Assembly (NCBI GenBank): GCA_030064795.1
Contig: JASJEI010000043.1
Coordinates: 1-41,859, forward strand
From: Pleurocapsa sp. MO_226.B13
GTDB lineage: Bacteria > Cyanobacteriota > Cyanobacteriia > Cyanobacteriales > Xenococcaceae
DNA length: 41,859 nucleotides
Direction: 5' to 3'
Of the stretch, positions 26,028 through 34,136 are shown in pieces; within the stretch, counting starts at the first letter, position 1, and each line of letters begins with the position of its first letter. The notes beneath the pieces are model-generated. The model was not told the origin of the DNA. It saw only the letters and a list, made by a program, of their open reading frames with translations, and made no database searches. The translations under genes were made by a program, and so were the position numbers.

Positions 26028-26547
26028 AACTAATTACCAATCTTGATAAACTTTCGCTAAAACTGTGCCGAGCATAGTTAATAAAAATGAAGATATTAAA
26101 AAATAGTTTTCAATATTTTCCAGATATAACGGTATTTTTAAATACGTTTATCTAATAATTATTAAATTTTAATGAACAATGAGTATTTTTCCTGTAACTT
26201 CGATCGCTTTACTTTCGTTACCAGGATCATTGATGCAATCGACCGATAAGACAGTTAGTAGTCCAAACAAAAAACCCTCGAATAACTGTGTAATCGACGT
26301 TAAGAATGTCTATTTCCAGACTGTCTTATTGATGGGGAGTAAAACCCGTAAGAGAAAAAGCTGATTTCGTTCATGTTTAAGATAAGTGAGAATACTAAAC
26401 TAAATTATTAAAGAAATATATTTTATCGATAATTTCACTTATCTATTGTGCCTCTATTTTTGCCAAAAAGAAAAATTAGTACATAAAAAATATTAAAAGG
26501 CTGGAAATAGTCGATAATTCTATTCACAGCCAGGAAGTCAAACAAAC
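26028..26547. other. Intergenic region with an inverted repeat and a doubtful small ORF
   Basis: AT-rich. Contains a perfect 10-bp inverted repeat ATAAGACAGT (26246-26255) and ACTGTCTTAT (26320-26329) inside a doubtful 61-codon frame. The 180 bases before aroK show no clear promoter pair. Confidence 0.5.
26179..26364 (+). CDS. Doubtful small ORF
   Basis: 61 codons with ATG. The N-terminus SIFPVTSIALLSLPGSL is hydrophobic like a weak signal peptide, and the end is basic. No family recognised, no ribosome-binding site, and the frame overlaps the inverted repeat. It may be chance; listed so that the gap is fully described. Confidence 0.22.
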   Translation: MSIFPVTSIALLSLPGSLMQSTDKTVSSPNKKPSNNCVIDVKNVYFQTVLLMGSKTRKRKS

Positions 26548-27063
26548 ATGAGTAACATACTAAAAGGTCTAAATATCTATTTAATAGGAATGATGGGTTC
26601 GGGTAAAACTACCGTAGGTCAAGAAATAGCCAAAGAACTTAACTATCGTTTTTTCGATACAGATGCGATTGTAGAAGCGATCGCCAAAAAGCCAATTAGC
26701 GAGATTTTTCAACAGGAGGGCGAGGCTTATTTTCGAGACCTAGAAACCAAAGTTCTAGCAGAATTATCTACCTATACCCGCTCGGTGATATCTACTGGAG
26801 GAGGGATTATTCAACAACAAATCAATTGGAGTTACCTCAGACAGGGTTTGATTGTCTGGCTTAATGTGGAGTTAGAAATCTTAAAAAAAAGAATAGCTAG
26901 AGATGAAACCAGACCCTTAGCTGACAAACTAGAATCATTACTCAAAACTCGTCTACCTTTATATGCTCAAGCAGATTTGGCGATCGCCACTAAAGCCGAA
27001 CAAACTCCTTCAGAAATATCCACCCAAATTATTGAAGCTATACCTACAGTAATCAAGTCTTAA
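26548..27063 (+). CDS. aroK: Shikimate kinase
   Basis: 171 aa P-loop kinase that phosphorylates shikimate in aromatic amino acid synthesis. Walker A is GMMGSGKTT (residues 14-22); the shikimate-binding Asp pair is in FFDTDAIVE (Asp37, Asp39), with YFRDLE (Arg63) and STGGGII as the glycine-rich contact. The lid region RDETRPLAD carries the conserved Arg. Length normal. Forty-one bases before argB on the same strand. Confidence 0.95.
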   Translation: MSNILKGLNIYLIGMMGSGKTTVGQEIAKELNYRFFDTDAIVEAIAKKPISEIFQQEGEAYFRDLETKVLAELSTYTRSVISTGGGIIQQQINWSYLRQGLIVWLNVELEILKKRIARDETRPLADKLESLLKTRLPLYAQADLAIATKAEQTPSEISTQIIEAIPTVIKS

Positions 27064-27104
27064 ATTTGATTTAATAATTATTTATCCTTTTCTGTTCCAA
27101 CTTT

Positions 27105-28001
27105 ATGGTGTACGACAGCGAATATTTAAAAGAAGCAGCAGCTACCCGCGTCCGTATTCTCAGCGAAGCCTTACCCTATATCCAAAAATTTGCCGGTCGC
27201 ACGGTGGTAATTAAATATGGTGGTGCGGCCATGAAAGATGGTAGCCTCAAAACCAAAGTTATTAACGATGTAGTCTTTTTAGCTTGTGTGGGAGTACGTC
27301 CAGTACTAGTCCACGGGGGAGGCCCAGAAATTAATACCTGGCTGCAAAAATTAAATATTCAGCCAGCCTTTAAAAATGGTCTGCGCGTTACCGATGCCAA
27401 TACGATGGATGTGGTCGAAATGGTCTTAGCAGGTAGGGTAAATAAAGAACTAGTGTCTTTAATTAATCGTGCTGGAGCTTTAGCAGTCGGACTGTGTGGC
27501 AAAGATGGCAATCTAGTTCAAGCTCGCCCAGTAGATCGAGAAGGGGTAGGTTTTGTCGGAGAAGTTACGACTGTAGATACGGGATTAATTGAATCTTTGG
27601 TTAGTAATGGTTATGTACCAGTAATTTCTAGCGTAGCTGCCGATGAAAATGGGCAGGCATATAATATCAATGCAGATACTGTAGCAGGGGAAATAGCAGC
27701 AGCATTACAAGCAGAAAAGCTAATTCTCTTAACCGATACCCCAGGTATTTTGTACGACTATCACGATGCTTCTACCTTAATCAAAAAGCTCGATATTCAA
27801 AAAGCTAGAGAACTAATCGAGCGCGAAATAGTCTCGGGAGGAATGATTCCCAAAGTGAACTGTTGCGTGCGATCGCTAGCCCAAGGAGTCCGCGCCGCCC
27901 ATATTCTAGACGGTCGTTTGCCCCACTCTCTTTTACTGGAGATTTTGACCGATGAGGGAATTGGTTCGATGCTCGTCGCCTCAGAATTGATGGATTATTA
28001 A
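27105..28001 (+). CDS. argB: Acetylglutamate kinase
   Basis: 298 aa amino-acid kinase that catalyses the second step of arginine synthesis. Signatures: [11 protein letters not shown] near the N-terminus (phosphate-binding Lys), [12 protein letters not shown] (substrate loop), [10 protein letters not shown] and [15 protein letters not shown]. The N-terminal helix ([17 protein letters not shown]) is present, as in the arginine-inhibited hexameric enzymes. In cyanobacteria this enzyme is activated by PII (GlnB), known from the family. Likely co-transcribed with aroK. Confidence 0.96.
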   Translation: MVYDSEYLKEAAATRVRILSEALPYIQKFAGRTVVIKYGGAAMKDGSLKTKVINDVVFLACVGVRPVLVHGGGPEINTWLQKLNIQPAFKNGLRVTDANTMDVVEMVLAGRVNKELVSLINRAGALAVGLCGKDGNLVQARPVDREGVGFVGEVTTVDTGLIESLVSNGYVPVISSVAADENGQAYNINADTVAGEIAAALQAEKLILLTDTPGILYDYHDASTLIKKLDIQKARELIEREIVSGGMIPKVNCCVRSLAQGVRAAHILDGRLPHSLLLEILTDEGIGSMLVASELMDY

Positions 28002-28020
28002 TTTGCAGTTCTGGTAGGGG

Positions 28021-28060
28021 CGTAGCCCTAAAGGACTCGCTTCGCATCGCATACTACGTC
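28021..28060. repeat. Dispersed palindromic repeat, short form
   Basis: Read on the minus strand this gives GACGTAGTATGCGATGCG, then GAGTCCTTTAGGGCTACG: the same flanking words as the 79-bp repeat at 22842-22920 but without its inner about 30 bases. It begins 19 bases after the argB stop. Confidence 0.75.
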
Positions 28061-28124
28061 TGTGCGGTGGTTAGTTGTACTTTCTACTTCCTTGTTCTTC
28101 GTTCCTTATTCCTCCTTCCTTCTT

Positions 28125-28703
28125 CTACTTCCTTATCTCACCAATCCCTTCTGTAGCTGGTAGGGTCAGATTAACTTCCTTGGCTTCGATCGTGTGCGAT
28201 CGCTGTTTTAAAAGCTCTAGATCTTCCATGATTTGTGCTTGCTGGTGTTGAATTTGCTCTAGACGAGTGATAATTTCTTGTAGCTGTTGGGGATTATTGG
28301 TTACTTCGTAGTTAGTAACGGTGGTGTTGATTGAATTAATTTTGGGTTTGGCTTCCCAACCAAATAAAAATTTCAGTAGTAACCAAGGCGAGCGCAAAAT
28401 CCACAACCACATTCGATCTATGGCTGAAGCGATCGCTCTATAGATCGTGATTAATAAGCGAATTAGCAAAATCATCATAATCGAGCCAACAATAAAGCTA
28501 ATTAGAGGATGATGAAATAACCAAGCAAGAGTGGGATGATTAGTTAACCAAGTATCCCAACGAGAATGAATAGAATTGCCGATCCCATCGATTAAATAAT
28601 TATCCCAAGAACTCGCTTTGCCAATTGCATCCTGCAACGAAGATGATGCTACTCGGTTGAAAATACTCAATTCTTTGGTTAGATCTTCAAACAATGCTGT
28701 CAT
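28125..28703 (-). CDS. Hypothetical membrane protein with coiled-coil tail
   Basis: 192 aa. A soluble N-terminus (1-60), one or two TM segments (HPLISFIVGSIMMILLIRLL, about 66-90, then WLWILRSPWLLLKFLF), and a cytoplasmic helical tail with QQLQEIITRLEQIQHQQAQI, a probable coiled coil. I do not recognise the family, though similar proteins seem common in cyanobacteria. Convergent with argB. Start is the ATG at 28703. Confidence 0.7.
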   Translation of the reverse strand: MTALFEDLTKELSIFNRVASSSLQDAIGKASSWDNYLIDGIGNSIHSRWDTWLTNHPTLAWLFHHPLISFIVGSIMMILLIRLLITIYRAIASAIDRMWLWILRSPWLLLKFLFGWEAKPKINSINTTVTNYEVTNNPQQLQEIITRLEQIQHQQAQIMEDLELLKQRSHTIEAKEVNLTLPATEGIGEIRK

Positions 28704-29233
28704 GACTAGGACTAAAGCCTTATCTTAGCTGAACTTGGTTTTTTTATTCTAAGAGTTTAATTCACCTTGTCACCAATGTTCATCAAATCACTATTGGCGA
28801 ACATTACTAACAACCAACGAGGGATGACTCATGACTAATAATTTTCGCCCTTGAGAACGGCTCGCTATACTTTGACGATAGTGGAATATCGGTTATTAAT
28901 TCCAACGCGAGTGCAAAAAATATCGAGGGAGTTGTTATTATTACTCAATTTTAGGGAACTATAAAGATTGAAGTTGATTTTTAATCAACACATATAGCAA
29001 TTCTAATGTAATCATCAAAACAATCTGGTGCGAATTTATCGCTTATCTGGGTAAAAGACTCAGGCTAGATTTTTGAAAATGATTTAAGACTGCTATATCG
29101 CGCCGGTTTTCTGTCATTACCTGACAAAAATTAACTAAACCTAATTTATTAATAAGTCTCACGATTCAACTTTTAGATGTTGAGTAGCAGTCTATTAATA
29201 AGCTGCGATTATTTTTATAAGAGGAAGTTTGTA
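28704..29233. other. Intergenic and leader region upstream of the pix operon
   Basis: Divergent region between the hypothetical membrane gene and pixG. It holds a coding remnant (28835-28954) and a GTTGATTTTTAATCAAC hairpin at 28974-28990. The pixG promoter must lie here, but I could not pick a convincing -35/-10 pair. The pixG ribosome-binding site AGAGGAAG is at 29220-29227. Confidence 0.5.
28835..28954 (+). pseudogene. Remnant of a coding sequence, C-terminal fragment
   Basis: Open frame after a stop at 28832 with no ATG; it reads ALENGSLYFDDSGISVINSN, then ASAKNIEGVVIITQF and TAG. Amino-acid pattern is that of a real protein end. Family not recognised; may also be a chance frame. Confidence 0.3.
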
Positions 29234-30439
29234 ATGACGACTGCCAAAAATGGAACTAGTCATGCTCGGACTCATATTCAACAGTTTACAGCCACCAGAC
29301 AAATCGAGCTTTTTGAATCTTTAAAAGAATCTCGATTTAGCGGTCGGTTGGTTATCTCCGATGCTCAAGAACGTACTTGGATATTGTATTTATATTTGGG
29401 TCGTATTGTTTATGCTAGCGGGGGAATGCATCCTGTTAGAAGATGGAGAAGGCACGTAGTTGCATATTGTCCGGAAAGACTGTCTCATGTTGAAGAAATT
29501 CAGTTAGCTCTAGCTAATATTGCCCAGGAAGAATCCAGAATTTCTTGGGAATATCAATTACTATCTGTTTGGATTGACCAAAATAAGATTACTCGCGACC
29601 AAGCTACCAAAGTAATTAAGGGTACGGTGGTCGAAGTATTGTTCGATATCATACAAGCAGTACAGGTAACTTGCGAATCAGTTAAAGATAATTTATTAAC
29701 TACAAGACTAATTTTAATTGATGCCGAACAGGTCATCAAAGAAGCGAACAGACTTTTCACTGCTTGGCAGGAAGCAAAAGTTGCCGATCGCTCTCCCGAT
29801 ATGGCCCCAATTATCCGCCAACCAGAAGCCTTACGCAAAAAAACTTCTGCGCAAGTTTATCAAAATTTAACTCAATTATTAGATGGCAAGCAGACTTTGC
29901 GGGACTTAAGCGTGCGGATGAAGCGGGATGTGGTTACCGTTACTCGCTCTTTATTGCCCTATATTCAGTTAGGTTTGGTGCAGTTAATTGAGGTGGGAGA
30001 TATTGCCCCTCCCGTATCGACTCCTGTAGCCCAAAAGCTCTTTAAACCTCAAACTCCGCGTCACATCACTGTTGCCTGTATCGATGATAGTCCGATTATT
30101 TGTCAAACCATGGAAAGCATCATCAAAGAAGCAGGATACAACTTTGTCAGCGAGATGGATGGCTTAAGAGCGATCGCCGTACTGCTAAGTCGCAAACCCG
30201 ACCTAATTTTTTTAGATTTGGTGATGCCCAATACCAACGGTTATGAAATTTGCTCGCAATTACGAAAGCTATCTTTTTTCAAAACTACACCGATAGTTAT
30301 TTTGACGGGTAATGATGGCATTGTAGACCGTGTGAGAGCCAAAATGGTCGGCTCGACGGATTTTCTGGGCAAGCCCGCTCAACCAGAACAAGTCTTAGAA
30401 ATAATTAATAAATACGCGCTCCAAAAATCTAAAAAGTAA
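29234..30439 (+). CDS. pixG: PatA-like response regulator, PixG
   Basis: 401 aa from the ATG at 29234, which has GAGG nine bases upstream (the frame is open to 29177). N-terminal PATAN/DUF4388-type domain (about 15-130; FTATRQIELFESLKESRFSG, LYLGRIVYASGG), a middle helical region, and a C-terminal receiver domain (about 275-395). The receiver has IDDSP, phospho-acceptor Asp328 in FLDLVMPN, Thr358 in ILTGN and Lys380 in GKPAQ, so it should be phosphorylatable. It is first in the operon, as in Synechocystis pixG. Expected role: output regulator for pilus-based phototaxis, by homology and gene order. Confidence 0.92.
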   Translation: MTTAKNGTSHARTHIQQFTATRQIELFESLKESRFSGRLVISDAQERTWILYLYLGRIVYASGGMHPVRRWRRHVVAYCPERLSHVEEIQLALANIAQEESRISWEYQLLSVWIDQNKITRDQATKVIKGTVVEVLFDIIQAVQVTCESVKDNLLTTRLILIDAEQVIKEANRLFTAWQEAKVADRSPDMAPIIRQPEALRKKTSAQVYQNLTQLLDGKQTLRDLSVRMKRDVVTVTRSLLPYIQLGLVQLIEVGDIAPPVSTPVAQKLFKPQTPRHITVACIDDSPIICQTMESIIKEAGYNFVSEMDGLRAIAVLLSRKPDLIFLDLVMPNTNGYEICSQLRKLSFFKTTPIVILTGNDGIVDRVRAKMVGSTDFLGKPAQPEQVLEIINKYALQKSKK

Positions 30440-30618
30440 CTATCGAGTAACTATAATTTAGTTTTTTGGGGTTTGGCGTTAGTTTATAGTCTGTCAAGGG
30501 AACAATTAGAATTGTTGACTGAGACATTGACATTTTTATTTCTGATGCCAAACATAATCGAACACAGCTTAAAACAGCTTAAAATTTAAGCTAAATACAT
30601 ATTGAGGTAGCAATTGTT
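30440..30618. other. pixG-pixH gap
   Basis: 179 bases, the largest gap in the operon. Contains ACAGCTTAAA twice in tandem (about 30562-30582) and a TTGACA at 30527 followed 20 bases later by CATAAT; that spacing is too long for a confident internal promoter. Confidence 0.4.
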
Positions 30619-30981
30619 ATGGGATACACTCTGATTGTTGATGACTCGGCCACCGAGCGATCGATTATTACAGGTTGTTTAAAACAAGTTGGAATTAATG
30701 TCTCTGTGGCTCTCAGTGGCGAAGAGGCTTTAAAAAAAATCGAGCAGGATTCTCCCGATCTGATTGTTTTGGATGTAGTTTTGCCAGGACGGAGTGGTTT
30801 TGAGATTTGTCGTCAACTCAAAGGTTCAGAAAATACCAACAAAATTCCGATTATCCTCTGTTCTACTAAAGGTACAGAAATGGATAAATTTTGGGGCATG
30901 AAACAGGGAGCAGATGCCTATATCCCCAAACCTATAGATCAAGAAGAGTTGATCCGTAAAGTCAAAGAATTAATCTCTTGA
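30619..30981 (+). CDS. pixH: CheY-like response regulator, PixH
   Basis: 120 aa single receiver domain. Acid pocket VDDS (Asp8, Asp9), phospho-acceptor Asp52 in VLDVVLPGRSG, Ser/Thr82-83 in LCSTKG and Lys104 in PKPID, so all receiver residues are present. GAGG precedes the ATG by about 12 bases (GAGGTAGCAATTGTT). Placed as in the PilH/PixH position of pilus chemotaxis operons. Expected partner is the PixL kinase. Confidence 0.94.
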   Translation: MGYTLIVDDSATERSIITGCLKQVGINVSVALSGEEALKKIEQDSPDLIVLDVVLPGRSGFEICRQLKGSENTNKIPIILCSTKGTEMDKFWGMKQGADAYIPKPIDQEELIRKVKELIS

Positions 30982-31055
30982 TCCTAAGAAATGAAAATTC
31001 GACGCTCGAGGACAACTTATTTATCAAAGTTTTAAATCAAGGTTAATTAATAATT

Positions 31056-31607
31056 GTGTCCGATTTATTTTCACCTTCGAGTCTATCCAATACTGGTATG
31101 CAGCTTGTCAGCCAAACAGAAGAGGAGCAATTTTTGAGATTTTCTCTTGATTCTAGTACGCAAATCATGCTGCCTATTAGACAAATTACAGAAGTTTTAA
31201 AAATTCAGTTTAGTCAAATCGTTCCCATTCCTCAAATGCCCGATTGGGTGATGGGCGTATATAACTGGCGAGGAGATATTCTGTGGATGGTCGATTTGGC
31301 ACATTTAATTGGTCTTAGTCCTTGGTATCAACAAAATACAAACCGCTCCAGCCATACCGCGATCGTTTTATCTCCCGATAAGGATCGGGCAAATAGGGGA
31401 ACTAAAATCGATCTTGGTTTGGTTGTTTCTCGGGTTGAAGATATTGAACTATGCGACACTTCGGCTATTCAATCGCCTCCAGAATCTAGCATTCACCCAC
31501 AGCTTGCTCCTTTTCTGCAAGGATATTGGCTTGGCGACCACGAAGACATGATTCTGGTGTTAGATGGTAAAGCCATAGTAGCAGCCATGCCTAGTTTAGC
31601 TAATTAA
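31056..31607 (+). CDS. pixI: CheW-like adaptor, PixI
   Basis: 183 aa CheW-domain protein linking chemoreceptors to the kinase. Typical pieces: FSLDSSTQIMLPIRQITEVL, PIPQMPDWVMGVYNWRGDIL and the closing DMILVLDGKAIVAA. Translation starts at GTG 31056; the next in-frame ATG is at 31098 and would cut into the N-terminus. Only a weak AAGG lies upstream. Followed by pixJ after 82 bases. Confidence 0.92.
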   Translation: MSDLFSPSSLSNTGMQLVSQTEEEQFLRFSLDSSTQIMLPIRQITEVLKIQFSQIVPIPQMPDWVMGVYNWRGDILWMVDLAHLIGLSPWYQQNTNRSSHTAIVLSPDKDRANRGTKIDLGLVVSRVEDIELCDTSAIQSPPESSIHPQLAPFLQGYWLGDHEDMILVLDGKAIVAAMPSLAN

Positions 31608-31689
31608 ATCGATATATTTTCCATAATAAATTTTTTAAGTTTAATTTTTCTATTGTAGATAGGTTCACTTACTGCTAGCTGTAGTTTTT

Positions 31690-34071
31690 ATGAATAACTT
31701 GCCCGAATTCTCCAACCAAAAGTACGACCGAACCCAGACTGATTCATCGGGAGCTAAACTTCCTTTTTTCAAGCGACTCTATGGTTTACCCATAAATCGC
31801 AAAACCGATTTAATACCTTGGTTTAGTTTTGGTGGATTACTGATAGTTTTGGGTGCAGGGGGATTAATTCTCTACGGAACTCTAAAGGAGCAGTTATTTA
31901 GACAGGCTGAATCTAAACTAAGTGTAAAAAGTGGAATAGTTAATCTACTAGTAGCTAACAATAATTTATCGGGCTTAAAGCCAACTATAAATGCCTTTAC
32001 AGGTCAACAGGGCTATAGTGCGATCTATTTACGTCAGCCCAATGGCGAATTTGCCTTGGCTTCGTCTTCGGCTAATTTTGACGGACAGATAAGCTCGAAT
32101 ATTGCTCTTGCCGATCGCAGTATTATTGATTTAGCGGTGGAAAGCAATGGTGAAATCGTCGAGCGAATAGGAAAAGTAGAAAATCGGAAATATGTCTTGG
32201 CTGCTAAAACGATCGCAGATAGTACGGGAGAGCCGATAGGCGTTCTCGTCCACGGTAGTTCTCTGGTGGCGATTAATAATATTATCCGCAGTAGTTTACT
32301 GGCTCAGTTCGCGCTCTCGATCGTGATTTTAATCTCGATTATTGCTTTGAGTAAGATTTTAGGGAAGGCGATCGCCGAACCGATTCAAAATCTGCAACAA
32401 GTAGCTCAGGATTTTTCTGAAGGCAACCTCAAAGCTAGAGCTGAAGTTAATACCACTGATGAAATAGGATTGCTCGGCAATACTTTTAATATTCTGGCCG
32501 ATTCGATTGAGATTAATGAGGCTCGTCTCAAACAAGATGCAGAACTTTCTCGTTTGCTCAAAGAAATTGCCTTAGATATTTCACGAGCAATTGATGTCCC
32601 AGGTATTTTACAAGTTGCGGTAGAAAGCAGTAAAGCCGTACTTAATTCAGACCGAGTTATTTATTATAGTTTTGATGCCAACTGGCAAGGAAAAGTGATC
32701 GCCGAGGCAGTAGAGGATAAATTTCCTTCCGCTTTGGGTGCAGAGATTAACGATCCTTGTTTTGCTGAGGGCTATGCCGAAAAATACCAGCAGGGAGCCG
32801 TTAAAGCGATCGCCAATATTTATCAAGCGGAGTTAAATGACTGTCATCTCAAGATGTTAGAGCCTTTTGCGGTCATTGCTAGTTTGGTTACTCCCGTAGT
32901 CATGAGCGATAAGTTAGTTGGTTTATTGATTGCCCATCAATGTAGCGAGCCGAGAGCCTGGCAGCAAGACGAAATTGAGTTGCTCACTCAGATCGCGGCT
33001 CAAGTAGGAAGTGCGATCGAAAAAATCGAGCTTTTAGAGGTACAAAAACAAGCAGAGCAACAAGAAAGACTGGCAAGAGAAAATCTCCAACGTCGAGCCT
33101 TGGAGTTACTGATGGAGGTAGACCCCGTCAGTCAAGGAGATCTAACGGTACGGGTAAAAGTACAGGAAGATGAAATCGGTACGATTGCCGACTCTTATAA
33201 CGCTACAATTGAGAGTCTGCGAAAATTGGTAGCTCAGGTGCAAGCTGCTGCTTTGCAAGTATCGACAACTACCAGCGATAAAGATCTTTCGATTCAAGAG
33301 CTATCTAATGATGCATCGGCTCAAACTCAAGAAATCAATACCGCACTAGCTAGAATTCAGGGGATTGTTAATTCAATTCAAGCGGTAGCTAATAATGCCA
33401 AATCCGCAGAAGCAGCGGTGCTGAGAGCAGCAGAAACTGTCAAAGCTGGCGATGATGCGATGAATCAAACCGTAGAAGGTTTCCAGGAAATACGCAATAC
33501 AGTAGCGGCAACTGCTAAAAAAGTAAAACGTCTGGGAGAATCATCTCAAAAAATCTCCAGGGTGGTCAACGTAATTAGTAACTTTGCCGATCAAACCAAC
33601 CTACTTGCTCTCAATGCCTCAATTGAGGCAGCTCACGCAGGGGAAGAAGGTCGGGGATTTGCGGTAGTTGCCGATGAAGTGCGATCGCTGGCCCGTCAGT
33701 CTGCGGAAGCAACAGCAGAAATTGAAGCTTTAGTGGCAGAAATTCAGGCAGAAACCAACGAGGTGGTCGCTGCTATGGAATCTGGTACGGAACAGGTGGT
33801 GGCGGGAACAAAACTAGTAGACCGCACTCGCGAGTCCCTAATTGAGATCGCCGATGTGAGTCAGGAGATCGATCGCCTTGTCGCTGAGATTGCTACCGCT
33901 ACCGTAGAACAGTCTAAAGACTCGGAGGTAGTCAGTCAGACAATGATGCAGGTGGCTGCGATCTCCGATAAAACCGCCACTGAAGTCCAAGAGGTATCCG
34001 CATCTTTCAAAGATTTACTCACCGTGGCACAAGAATTACAAAACAGTGTGGCAAAGTTCAAAGTCAGCTAA
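31690..34071 (+). CDS. pixJ: Phototaxis chemoreceptor with cyanobacteriochrome GAF, PixJ
   Basis: 793 aa. Order: TM1 (about 44-64), extracytoplasmic domain (65-200), TM2 (205-222), HAMP (223-275), GAF (283-450), HAMP (470-520), MCP signalling domain (530-793) with the hairpin tip [19 protein letters not shown]. The GAF has DPCF at 355-358 (Cys357) and the bilin-attachment Cys385-His386 in NDCHLKML. The 28-residue spacing equals that of the DXCF cyanobacteriochrome TePixJ as I recall it. The domain should therefore bind phycoviolobilin and switch between blue- and green-absorbing forms. This is the photoreceptor of the operon. Inner membrane. Confidence 0.92.
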   Translation: MNNLPEFSNQKYDRTQTDSSGAKLPFFKRLYGLPINRKTDLIPWFSFGGLLIVLGAGGLILYGTLKEQLFRQAESKLSVKSGIVNLLVANNNLSGLKPTINAFTGQQGYSAIYLRQPNGEFALASSSANFDGQISSNIALADRSIIDLAVESNGEIVERIGKVENRKYVLAAKTIADSTGEPIGVLVHGSSLVAINNIIRSSLLAQFALSIVILISIIALSKILGKAIAEPIQNLQQVAQDFSEGNLKARAEVNTTDEIGLLGNTFNILADSIEINEARLKQDAELSRLLKEIALDISRAIDVPGILQVAVESSKAVLNSDRVIYYSFDANWQGKVIAEAVEDKFPSALGAEINDPCFAEGYAEKYQQGAVKAIANIYQAELNDCHLKMLEPFAVIASLVTPVVMSDKLVGLLIAHQCSEPRAWQQDEIELLTQIAAQVGSAIEKIELLEVQKQAEQQERLARENLQRRALELLMEVDPVSQGDLTVRVKVQEDEIGTIADSYNATIESLRKLVAQVQAAALQVSTTTSDKDLSIQELSNDASAQTQEINTALARIQGIVNSIQAVANNAKSAEAAVLRAAETVKAGDDAMNQTVEGFQEIRNTVAATAKKVKRLGESSQKISRVVNVISNFADQTNLLALNASIEAAHAGEEGRGFAVVADEVRSLARQSAEATAEIEALVAEIQAETNEVVAAMESGTEQVVAGTKLVDRTRESLIEIADVSQEIDRLVAEIATATVEQSKDSEVVSQTMMQVAAISDKTATEVQEVSASFKDLLTVAQELQNSVAKFKVS

Positions 34072-34136
34072 TCCTTGGCGAGCAATTTATTTCTGAATTT
34101 TGGACGAGCAATATTAAATGACTAATCTTAACTGAA

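Noticed and set aside
30527..30558. Internal promoter before pixH (TTGACA ... CATAAT)
   Set aside because: Spacer of 20 bases is too long and the -10 is poor.
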